Assembly: GCF_047675955.1 (NCBI RefSeq)
Contig: NC_132928.1
Location: 44,572,889-44,636,888 of the forward strand
Source: Chlorocebus sabaeus
Lineage: Eukaryota > Chordata > Mammalia > Primates > Cercopithecidae
Reading direction: 5' to 3'
Length of the DNA stretch: 64,000 nucleotides
Part shown: positions 22,993 through 35,500 of the stretch, piece after piece
How the letters are laid out: every line of letters begins with the position of its first letter
How positions within the stretch are numbered: the stretch's first letter is position 1
Program-made: the position numbers and the translations under genes
The notes under the pieces: generated by a model
What the model was told of the DNA's origin: nothing
What the model saw: only the letters and a program-made list of their open reading frames with translations
Databases searched by the model: none

Positions 22993-23270
22993 ACGCCGTC
23001 CCCAGTACGCTTCTGCGCAGTTTGTGGTGGCGTGGTAACGCCTCGGGGAAAGGGAAGCGGACGGCATCTGGAGTCGCAGCCTGTGGCTAATTTCTACTAA
23101 CAGGATTTGGTTACTGGTTCTTCATCTTTTGTCTGTTGCACGCATCCCGCCCTCCCCACTTGCTTCCCTACTCCTTGGATCCAGCCCAGTGGGCACTCAC
23201 GTCAGTTCTCTGACCCCGCCGTGAGCCCCGCTCCGGGTCCCCGGGCGGGCCTGGCACGGAGGCGGTAACT

Positions 23271-23511
23271 ATGGAGAATATGGCGGAGGAGGAGCTGCTG
23301 CCCCTGGAGAAGGAGGAGGTGGAGGTGGCCCAGGTCCAGGTCCAGGTCCCGACCCCGGCCCGGGACTCGGCTGGGGTCCCAGCTCCGGCCCCGGATTCGG
23401 CTCTGGACTCGGCTCCGACTCCGGCCTCGGCTCCAGCCCCAGCCCCTGCCCTGGCCCAGGCTCCGGCCCTGTCCCCGTCCCTAGCCTCTGCCCATGAGGA
23501 GGCTAAAAGCA
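23271..23511 (+). CDS. TRMT1L: TRMT1L coding exon 1
   Basis: Encodes residues 1-80 plus one base of codon 81. It begins [20 protein letters not shown] and then becomes Ala/Pro/Ser-rich, built from imperfect GCTCC(A/G)GCCCC-like units. The donor is AGCA|gtaagt at 23512. GC content is far higher than in the other exons because the exon sits inside the CpG island. The acidic, proline-rich segment has no catalytic motif and is probably disordered. Confidence 0.96.
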
Positions 23512-26500
23512 GTAAGTGCAGGAGGCCCAGATCTTTCTGCCGCAGAAAAGAGAAAGTGCGCCTTGCTGGGAAGTAGGGGAGACCCTTCTTCACCGGGATG
23601 GTTTTTATGGGGCAAGGCAGGTTTAGGGAAATGGAGGGGAGGGAAGAGAGGCCCGTGTAGCGGCTAAAACAAGGGTACAGAGTGGGAGACGGCATCTTCA
23701 TAAGCCTCGAGGATGTCACGGTGAGGGATATGTGGAGGGCAGGAATGCTGCAGATAGAAGGAAATAATGAGGTTAAGGGCTTTTTCGTAAAAGGGAATCA
23801 TTTTAAGGTACAAAAATAGGAGGTTACACATAATTTGGTAGTTTCCCACAGTCCAGACTACCGTGGTTAACTAGGTTCTTTGAAATGTGACATAGTAACC
23901 GAGGCAACCTGTTTACGGTAGTAGATCCTAGCTGCCAACATTTATAAACCATTACTGTCAACTAGCTTTTCTGCTTCGACATACACAAGGAGATGAGTTT
24001 TTCTCATTTCAGTTTTTTTCCCGCTATGGGCAGCTTGCTTCCGAAGAGATTTTGAGGCTGAGTAGTAGTTTAGAAAAGAATCGACTAAATTTATGAATGT
24101 TTTCACCCATACATAAATACCAATTGAGTTTTGTACTCCATTCCATCAGAAATAGACTGTTGAGAATTAATGGCCCATATTATTGTGCTTCTCAATGTGC
24201 CTGCATGTTTTCTAAGTGGTGGTTTATTGGACCATATAGGAATTTAAAAGATTGATGAGTAACACTTTCTTAAGGATCTTCTAACATTTTAAAATGTAAA
24301 GTCTAAGAAAGACTTAATGTAAGTTCTTTTAACATTTAGTTTGTGGTCATAAATTGACCTTTATGTGCTTTCTGAATTGGAATTTAAAATAATCTTTTAA
24401 TTCATTATTTTTCCTACTTCTAGGCCAGTTTTGAGTTTAATATTTATAAAACATTGGATATAGATAGGATTATTTTGCAGTTTTGAAACAACATACAAAT
24501 TGTTATAGATTTCAGAGTAGGTCTAATCACAGGAAAGAAAAGCCAGGATGCTTGAGGTAAGCCCCTTCTCATAAAATCAGAGCTTGTAGGTACAAAATAA
24601 AGCCAGTTGTTTCTTCAACTACAGTGGGTAGGGATGGGGGAGGCATGGGGAGCTGAGGGGGTTCTACTCTCCTAAGTAGCCTCCTACCTCACTTCCAGGT
24701 TGTATTTGTTTATATTAGTCAGAAGTGGTTCAGCAGCTTTAGAAAATGCATGCATTCTCCACCTCCCCACCATCAAAAATATGTTAAACATAGTAAAGAC
24801 TTATCTGTATATTCCAAAATTTACAAATATGTAATTTGAGGAATGCATACCGTCTGGGAAACTGAAAATGCATTAGTAGGACAAATATGTAATGATTGAG
24901 AAGTCTGAAATGCATTTGAACTAATACATATATTAATCACATTTTAAAAATTATTTTTAGTTGGTCTAATTAGTCCTTTGAAATCAGTCATAACTAGGTA
25001 AGATGAAGATAACCTATCTGAAATAGAATTGAAAATTGAGGAAAAAGTAATACAAGTTGTAAAAGACCCTCCTTGCATGTTGGAGACATCTAATTTAACA
25101 AGAGGTTTGCCTGTTGACTTCTGGATTAATAGTGTGTTACAAAAAGCAGATTGAGTATTTTGCATACAGATTGTCTGATACGTATTATCTTAAACCAGAA
25201 GGTGATTTCAGAGATGTTTATAGGCATATCATGAATTTTTAGATGTTCAAGAGTTTCTTCGGTAGTGGACCACAGGATTTTTAGTTTTCTAACTTAACCA
25301 AACTCCTTTCCCTTATTTTGTGTTATTTAATAGAATAATTTCAATAGGCACGTCTTTATTGATTGCTGTTTATCTTGTTTCACATACACAGATCTTTGAA
25401 CTCTGGAACCGAAAGCCTTTATGGTTACAAATTAGATAGGTTAGTTTGTACACATGGGTTCATTTCTGGAATGTTAGTGTCTGACCTAGCAAAAGATTTT
25501 TATGAAAGATGAAAAAGTTTTACCTGTTTATAGAAGTTATATCTCATTATAACTCATTTGACCAGTATCTAATATAAAAAATTAACCAATATTGTTTGTT
25601 GCTCCTTTAAAAATAAAGTGAATAACCAGGCACAAGCCTATACCCCCAGATACTCAGGAGGCTGAGGCAGGAGTATTGCTTGAGCCCAGGAGTTTGAGGC
25701 TGCAGTGAGCTATGATTGAGCCGCTACATTCCATGGAGGCTGGGTGACAGAGCAAGACACCATCTCTAAATAATAATCATATAAAAAATTACCTTTTAAT
25801 AAATTTGAGCAGGAATGTCTGATAGTGCTGAATTGGATTCCAAAATTATTGACACAGTGTGCTACTGCATCCAAAAAGTCTAACGATTTTTTTAACTTCT
25901 TGTTTAACAAACTTTAGTGCCGCCTATCTGCAAGTTACTGCATTAGGCACTTGGCCATCAGAAAGATGAGCAAGGAATAGGCCTTGTCTTCCTGTTGCTT
26001 ATTTGTGGGGAAAGTGAACAAGGACACAAATTATACAAATGGGTAAACGAACTGATAGTGAAGCTCAGAGAGAAGTAGGCAAGAAGATGCTAATATCAAG
26101 AATTGAATTTTAAAGTCTCAAGGTTTTAAATTGTGTAACCTAATAACATAATGTTAGAGGGCCCTGTGGTTTATCCCACCATCTCCTGTCTCCTTGGGCT
26201 CTTTACTTATCAGTTTCTCCTAATCTTAATATATATTCAGTCTCCACTTTGTAATTGTTCCTTTCCCTTGGAATGCACATATATTCAGGTTCCCCGTACT
26301 TAAAAAAAGCAAGTTACAGTCTCATTCATATCCTTTTTTATACCATCAAACTTCTCAAAAAAAGAAAAACCTAATTTTCTGTATTTTATTTCCCCTTCCA
26401 ATTCTGTTTCTACTCCGAAACGCCTCACTGAACCTGCTTTTTCAAAGGTCACCAGACTTGCTTTCTTGATCTCTACAACTGTTTGTGATACTTTGTTGAA

Positions 26501-29500
26501 TGTTTTGTGTTTATAGACTCTTCTCCCTTGGCTTCTGCATTATCTTGACTCCCCTTACCATTTATTCTTTCTGAATCTACTTTTCTGATTCCTTCTACTT
26601 AATTTTTCTTATAAATATCTACATCTCTCATACCTCACTACCAGATTTTATCTATGTATAATAATCAGTAGCGGGTTCAGCAACATTGAGAAATGTAGCC
26701 CCTACCCACTCCAATCAGAACATGTTAAACATATTTTAGACTTATGCATGTTATTTCCAAATTTACAAGCATTTTAATTTGAAGAGTGTGTAATGCTTGA
26801 GAAACCTGTAAGTGCATTAGTGGGACAAATATGTAATGATTGAGAAATCTGAAATGCATTAGAATCAAAATATAAATCATGTTTTAAAATTAATTTTACA
26901 TAGTCTAGTTGTTTGAAATCAGTCATAACTGGGTAAGACTGGGTCGTGGCTTTTTCTCCTATTTTTCACACTTTTTTTCTTAGGCTTTCTTATTTATTCT
27001 CATAGTTTCACCTAACATGTTACTTACGATTTGTATCTCCAGAATCCCTCCTGAGCTCCAAAAACAAATCACCAGCTGCCTATTGTACATTATTACTGGA
27101 ATACTGTTCCAGTAGTACATCGAACACACTGTGTCAAAAACTACATTTTCCTTTCTCTTTTCCTCTTCCTTTCTGCCAAAAGAGTTTCTTCTATCTTGTT
27201 TGCTTAATAGTACCATTATTCTCAACCACATAAACTCAAAATCTTAGAATCATCTTTGATTTTATCCTTCACCTTTACTTCTCATATCCCAAGTTCTCTT
27301 ACTGTTTTGTTTTGTGTTTTTTTAACCTTTTATTCTGTTTCTTCCCATTGCTGATTTTCTCTGTTACTGATCTTTGGTGTTACTGGCAGAGAAAACCTCC
27401 TGAAACTCATTCAGATTGTATAATTCACTTCCTCAAAAACCTGCAGAGACTTACCATCACCTGAAGAATGAAGTTCAAACTAACTTGCATAGAATTTCTG
27501 CTTTCCTTGGTCTGTACTGCATCTTTGGCTGCACATATTTCTACTGACTCCATCCCCCCAAATATACCACATTCCAACCAAGGGTGGGGTGGCATGGTTG
27601 TATATTTTATACCACATGCATTTGTTCATGAGGTTACTTCAGTTTATGATGCCAGTTAGCAAATCTCTACTTACTGAAATTCTGTTCATACCTGAAGTCT
27701 CAGTCAAGTGGCACTTCAATAAAGACATTCTCAGAGTTACTTGTTAAAATTAATTATTCCTTCTTCTGTATGCCTGCATCATATTACATCTAGTGTTCAT
27801 TTCATCCTATCTCATATGATAGAAGTTGACATATTGCCTTTTCCCACCTGATTGAAAGTTCCTTGAAGATAGAAAACATGGCTTACGTTTCCTTCTTCAG
27901 TATTTTGCATAGGAGAGAAACATTTTTCATAGAATTATTTTGACTAATTAGATAAAATTTTCAAACTAAATTTATGCAGTGGGGTTTCCCCCCAACTTTT
28001 CATTCTGAAGCACACTTGTTATTTTATAAACCAAGTTGTGGCAGTATTCCCCATCTAGGTCCATAACACTGTGTTATAGGAAATAAACTTCTATACGACG
28101 TGATCAATAAAAATGGAACTAGAATACAAACTGTTAAAGCATAATCTTCTCATTTTTTTTTTTTTTCCAGAGAGACACATCTCAATTCAAAGGCAGCTTG
28201 CTGATCTAGAGAAGTTAGCTTTTGTAACTGAAGGAAATTTTGACTCTACCAGCTCATTGAACTCAGATAATCTTGATGCAGGTATTTCCATGTTTGGTTT
28301 TTTTTTTTTTTCCATAATTTCTAATAATTTATCATCTTTGCATTCATGAAAATAAGTTTGATAAGAGTAGACTTGTTTATTCTTACTAAACTAGAACAGT
28401 GGTAAAATACAGTTTTTTATTTAGGAAATTGGCAGCCGCTTATGTGCAGAGTTGCTATGGAAATAAGTTATTTTACAACTCCTCAAGACAATTACAGTTT
28501 CACAGATGTCTAAGGGCTGTCTATTCAGCAAGTTAGGAATTGCATTTGGCTACAAGTAACAGAGGTCCCAAAAAACAGTGTCTTAAAAGGTTTATATTCT
28601 GCCAGGTAAATGAAGTCCCAAGATAGGCAATTTAGGGCTCGTGCGAGAGTCCCGCGTTATCTGTGCCCCACACTGCTCTCTTTCTGCTCTACTCTCCTCA
28701 GTGCTTGGTTTGCATCCTCAAGATCACTGACTGCTTGGTTTTTTTGAAGTAGGCAGTGTAAAAATAAAAATTGTACATATACTGTATTACACTATATGTG
28801 AAAGATATTTGTTGGGTTAAAAATTATTAATATGAGCTGAGAGGTATGATAAGAAAAAAAAGAAAAAAATTACTAAATGTGTTGTTATTGATTCTTGCTG
28901 TATATTTTATTACTTTAAACCTGAATTTGAAATTTAATTCTTTCATCTATACTATCAAAGTTTTTATTTGAGATACATTATATTTCTAATTAAGACATTT
29001 TGATGATACATAATCTTTTTGAGAATATGTTAATAAACAAGGAAGAACTTGTAAATTCAGTAATGGATACGGTGACTGTAACTATGCACCCAGTCTCAGA
29101 ACAGCAGTTATATCAGATCCCATCTATTCCTTCCACTTCCTTCTTCCATTTTTCTAACTCCACATATTAACTGTTTTTGTTGCTGCCAGTTTAGTAGAGG
29201 AATACCACAGCAGATACTTTTGCTCTTTGTCCAATTCCTGTCCTTTTGGGAGTGTAACTGCTGTCCTTTCAGCTGTCCAAAATACAGAGTGATGCTCTCA
29301 GTGGCAAAAAGTTTGGCCAGAAGGATATCATACAGTTTATCACTTCTTCAACCTCTTTGTTCCCAGTAACAACAAACACATCAGCTAGCCACAGAGAGGA
29401 AAATTTTAGGGTGAAAAAACAACCACTGATCATGTGCTACAACAATTACTGTGAACTATCTCCTGGGTCAAGAGTAATGACTTCTCCCTGAAGTTAACAA

Positions 29501-32500
29501 AGACTTTAAGAAGTAGGAGGGGGAGACCCCATTAACCTCTTTGTAGCTGAATCCAGGCATTAATAACTAGAATATTCCGTGGTTTACTGATTCTTTTTTC
29601 TTTTTAAGGCAACAGACAGGCTTGTCCATTGTGCCCTAAGGAAAAATTCAGAGCTTGTAATAGCCATAAGCTTCGTCGTCACCTCCAGAATTTACACTGG
29701 AAAGTCTCAGTTGAATTTGAAGGTTAGTATTTTTGTGCTGGCAAAGAAGTAATATATATGAAATTCAACATTTATTACCAGTTTTGGCATTTTATCATGA
29801 ATATAATCAAGTATTTTCAGTTTAAAATGTGAGGGGTTTAATACCCTCATTTCTAATGTATTTAATAAAACACCATATAGCTTTATAGGCAGTAGAGATC
29901 TATATGACACAGTTTAGTTCAGCAAACATTTATTATGCATCTGTTGTATACTGAGTACTCTGGCCCTGGGAGTCCATTTCGCTTCTTGAACAATGTTTTA
30001 ATAAGTTTTCCTTTTATTTTACACATATTTTGGAAGGTATAGTACATAGTAAAACAAAATAAAATAATTTGTATGAATATTGGAAAATACAAGATAATAT
30101 CTCTTTTTCTGCTGATGGCTTAAAAACTACTAGAGTTAAGAGAATTCAGAATGGTGGTGGATACAATTCAGAAATCTTAGCCATTTTCTACTTCAGATAA
30201 ATGGAAACAGAAACAAATATATCAGTTATATCATGATAAAAATGACACAATTTGAGGGAATAAGTTCAACAAGATGACTCATCATGAAAAGAATAAAATC
30301 AAAGGACAGAAAACGAGAACTTTTCAAGTTAAAGGGCTTCCTAAGTGAATTATGTGAATTATTATAGCATTTTTGGGAAAAGATCTGACATCTTTTAAAA
30401 TTAAAAATACACATATCCATCCACCACTCAGTTCCTCTGCTAGGAGTGCCTTAGAAGTAAAAGAATTGAGGTTGGACACAGTGGCTCATACCTGTAATCT
30501 CAGCACTTTGCGAGGCTGAGGCGGGAAGATCACTTGAGGCCATAAGTTCAAGACTAGCCTGAGAAACACAGTAAGACCCTGTCTCTATAAAAAGTAAAAA
30601 AATTAGCCAGGCGAGGTGGCCTGTGCCTGTAGTCGCAACTGCTAGAGAGGCTCACGTGGTAGGGTTGCTTGAATCCAGAAGCTTGAGTCTGCAGTGCCAT
30701 AATTGTGCCACTGTACTCCAGCCTGGGCAACAGAGTGAGACACTGTTTCTTAACAAAAAAAAAAGATGAAGAAGTAAAAGGATCAACAGGCACGGATAAA
30801 TGTAGAAGGATATTCATTGCAATATTAGTAACAAAAACTTAGAATTAAAAGAGATGATTGAATAAATTATGGGTACATACCATGAAATATTATGTAACCA
30901 TTGAAATGAGTATATTAGATATATACCAGGTAACTTAGAAGTATTTCCATGGTCAACTACTAATGAAAACAGCAATATATAGAGAAGGTGTTATAATATT
31001 CCATTTGGATAAAACAAAAAGTCCCACCCTCAAAAGAAACCTAAGTATCAATCTTAAACATATATACGTTTATATTTGTGCATGATTATGTGAGCGCAGA
31101 AATTGTAAAGTATGGTTGGAGTGTCAACCAGCCTTGATAAAGCAGCTAGTAAGAGACACCCAGAAAAGAAGTCAGAACTATGCTGGAACTATTTTGTTAG
31201 TAGTACTGCTAAAAAGATTATCACTAGTTATTTAGGGAAAGGGGAATTAGATACTAATTTAGGGGCCATCCTGTCTTTTAAGTTTAATTCTATATAAGAA
31301 TGTATGATAAACCGGCCGGGTGCGGTGGCTCAAGCCTGTAATCCCAGCACTTTGGGAGGCCAAGACGGGCGGATCATGAGGTCAGGAGATCGAGACCATC
31401 CTGGCTAATGCGGTGAAACCCCGTCTCTACTAAAAAATACAAAAAACTAGCCGGGCGAGGTGGCAGGCACCTGTAGTCCCAGCTACTCGGGAGGCTGAGG
31501 CAGGAGAATGGCGTAAACCCAGGAGGCGAGGCTTGCAGTGAGCTGAGATCCAGCCACTGCACTCCAGCCTGGGCGACAGAGCGAGACTCTGTCTCAAAAA
31601 AGAAAATAAAGAATGTATGATAAACCATACTGACTTCTTATGAAAAAAAAAGCTCTCATTTCAATTAAAAGAATCTCTTTCATATTCTTTACTTAGATTA
31701 TTTTGTTTTTTGTTCGTTTGTTTTTTGTGGGGTTTTTTTGAGATGGAGTCTCGCTCTGTTGCCCAGACTGGAGTGCAGTGGTACAGTCTCGACTCACTGC
31801 TACCTCTGCCTCCCGGGTTCAAGCGATTCTCCTGCCTCAGCCTCCTGAGTAGCTGGGACTACAGGCATGTGTCACCACACCCGGCTAATTTTTGTATATT
31901 TAGTAGAGACGGGGTTTCACCATGTTGGTCGGTTGGTCTCAAACTCCTGACCTTGTGATCCGCCCACCCCAGCCCCCCAAAGTGCTGGGTTTACAGGCAC
32001 GAGCCACCGCCCCCGTCCTCACTTAGGTCATTGTTTAGCCTTTAGGTTTGGTCTCCCTCCTCCAAGTTTTTCTCTTTTCTTAAATATTTTCTTGTGGTAT
32101 TTCTTTACTTACTTATGGATGTGGTTCTCTCATGTACATTAGGCTGCTGGGTTCTTTCACATGGTATTGATCTGGTAGATGGTGAAGATATGATAGTTTT
32201 TTGTCTCAATGAGCAGGTTTCAAAGTGGTTGACAAATAATTGAAGGTAGAAACAACAAGATCTGCTGAAGAAATGGATGTGAGGTGTGAGAGAACGAGCC
32301 AAGAATGCTTGGGTTTGGGACTTGAGCAAGTAGAGAAATGGAGTTGGCCTTTACTGAGCTGGAGAAGAGTGCATTAGGATCAAGTGTGGGAAAGAAGACC
32401 AGAACCAGAAATTGTGGAATTTAAAGGATGGGATGCATCTAAGTGGAGATGTCAGGTAGCCCATAGGTTATATGAATCTGGAGTTCAGGAAGAATGTGGG

Positions 32501-35500
32501 GCAAAAGATACGCATTTGGGAGTTGCCAGAAGGCAGATGATATTTAAAGCCATAAGATCAGATAAGTAACTAAAAGTACATATTAATGGAAAAAAGAAGT
32601 CATCCAGGACTAAATCTTGGAGCACTTCAGCATATACAAGTAAGAAATGATCTGATCTGAGGTATAAGAAAAAAGGCATTAGAGGTAACTTACAGGCTTT
32701 GAGTTAAGAGCAACTGTAAGGCATTATCGTTTTAAAAAAGTAAAGAGACCTGATGTAGGATAAATTATCAGTTTAGTCTTGACAAGTAGGTTTTGAGATG
32801 CTGACTAGATAATCAGTTACATATCCTTAATAGGCAATTGGAAATAGGGATCTGGCTCGTAGGAGTGAATTGGTAACTAGAGCTATAATTTGGGATTCCT
32901 TTAATTGGAATCATGAAAGGAGCTTAAGTTGCCAAGGAAATGAGAAAAACGTCCCTTAGCCACCCAAGCCTATGGAATATCTACATTTTAGGGCATGAGA
33001 GAAGGAGGAGGACCTGTAAAGAAGATGAAGAAGGTTGGGAAGAAAACTAAGATAGTACCATGTCATAGATGAAGAAGGGTCTGTATAATGGCAAATATAT
33101 CAATAGCATGAGGCAAAGATGAAGCCTAAAAAAAAGTCAAGGTGGCAGAGAATAGGATAAAGCTGAGTCCCAAAGACACTAAACGACTAATCCAAGTTAA
33201 AACAGGTAGTCATGGTGGAACCAGAATTCAAACCTGGATCTCTCTGTATTTGTGTATATAGATACATATATGTAAATATGTATACATACACATGTATCTC
33301 ATGCATAACAATTATATAAACTAAAGCAATCTCATTTGAGTAATTATGACATTACGAATATAAGGTTAGTTCCAATTCTTATAAAATAAAACTTGCTTAT
33401 AATTTTTGATAATTGAATATTTCATGAATAGTGATATGATAACCAGTTGTTTTTTATTCTAGGTTACAGGATGTGCATCTGTCACTTACCTTGTCGACCA
33501 GTAAAACCAAACATTATTGGAGAACAGGTGATCAGATATTAGATTTATTTTTAAATTTAGGCCTTTTTAAAGAAAGCGTAATTTTTACTTACTGTGGAAC
33601 TAAAATGTGTATGTTCAGCAGTGTAGTTTACTCTAAAATTCTGTGTCTGAGTCCTTTCAGATTATCGTAATAGGAAAACTATCATAGTATGAAACTGTCA
33701 TAGTATGAAAAAATAATTGCTATATTGAAGTTCTCATTTTATAATTTTTAGTTTAAGTCAGATAAATTGCTCCTTTGTGTTCAAAATGAAAATTAACTCA
33801 TTTACTAATTTTGGAATGGAAACTTTAGAGAGTAGTTTTTTCTCTTAAAATTTTGGTCATGGAATAGAAGCTTCAATTTCTGTGATTTAGTAAATATCTT
33901 AGTGTGTTTTGATTTCATTCATCTTCCCCAAATCCTTCCTTTTAAGTCCAATCTTAGAGAATCAAGAAACTTTCTGAAATCTTAGTAACTTTTTAAAAAA
34001 TACGTGTGTTTTATTTTTAGGGTAGATTTGATCTAAGGGGAATACAAACTATAAAATTTTTTAGTGACACTATCCTGAATGCATATTCACGTAATGAGTT
34101 CTCATTATTAAATTTTATTTTGAGTCACTAAAAGCAGTATCATGTTGACAAAAAGGAAAATATTCTGTAAGTAGTAGTCAAAACAGTTTCTGGTCCATCA
34201 ACCTAGTCCAAGTCCATGTTTGAAGATGATAATCACAGTACCATAAAGAACCTTGGGTAATGTGCTTGACGGTTTTCTATTTGCTGTAAGGTCCCAAGTA
34301 AAAAGGAGTTAGCAGCACTAAGAGTAAAAGGCATCAAAACTAGGAAAGAGCCATTGAAGCAGTCTTTTTGTTCTCAGCTAAAGGAGAAATTATGAAGTGA
34401 GAAATTTTTTACTTAGAAAAGTACGCTTCTAATTATGTCTCTTAACATTCAGTGCAGTACTAGAGCTGGCTCAAATTTTCAGAAATCTTTCAAGCTGGTG
34501 GTTTAGTATGGCCACCATTAAAAATTAAGTTATATAAGCCTAAAAATGAATGAGTTATATTAAAAAACAAAGATAACGAATGTTTACCTTTATCATTGTT
34601 CTGCTGCATTTTAATATTATCTGTACACTTACAGTTATTTACATCTATTATGTCTGCTGGGTGACAGTGCTCTATAATGGTATAATAATGCACATCTCTT
34701 CCTAAATTCATATTCAGTGATGTTACACTGATAGCTTAAAATCTCTGAGAGTTGTAGCTTGAAATTGGCTATGGCAGAGTATTTATGCCACAGAAATCTG
34801 CAAATACTACAAATCGGGGCTTTATTTTCCTGGAGAGCCAGTTAATAAACATTTACCAGCACACCACTCCTAATATTATGCCATTTTTAAATGCAACTTA
34901 TAGAAAATACAATTATTTTCTGATTGGAATGAATGGGAAAAGCTAGGAAATTAAATTTCTGGCCTATTGTAAAGTAAGGTTTAAAAGTATATATAAATAC
35001 AGGTAAGGAAGTTAAGATCCTTTCAAAGTCACATGGCAAAATTAAAATTATCTTCTATACCATTAAATCCAAGACACTAATATACTCAAATTTGTAAACT
35101 TATACTTCTATTTCATTGTCTTAGTAACTTATTTAAATTAAATACTCTGTTTGATAGATATCCAGTAAAATGGGAGCCCATTATCATTGTATCATTTGTT
35201 CAGCAACAATCACCAGAAGAACTGATATGCTAGGACATGTTAGGCGCCATATGAATAAAGGAGAGACTAAATCTAGTTATATTGCAGGTAAGTTGAGCAA
35301 TCTCATTAACATATTAATATGTAAATCCTTAAATAATGGTCCAGTTATTATTTTCAGACATCAGGCAGATAAAATAATGCTGATTTAACCAAATGATTTA
35401 ATTCACTAATCCATTACATCAGATTTTGGTTTCTTTCTGTAAGGTCTCCAAAAACATTTTAACATTCTCAACATATATATTTAATAAATGGTGTAGAAAA

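Larger units (their letters stand above)
22386..23500. promoter_or_regulatory. CpG island and bidirectional SWT1/TRMT1L promoter
   Basis: A sharp rise in G+C and CpG begins near 22386 and continues through TRMT1L exon 1. It covers the SWT1 first exon and the roughly 400-bp gap between the two genes. GC boxes (for example ccccgcccca at 22881), a CCAAT box and two ACTACnnnnCCCAG elements lie between the genes, and no TATA box is evident. This is the usual form of a housekeeping bidirectional promoter. Confidence 0.85.

Noticed and set aside
23168..23719. Long open frame of 183 codons on the minus strand over TRMT1L exon 1
   Set aside because: It mirrors the GC-rich exon, has a low-complexity Gly/Ala/Glu composition, and has no splice or family support.
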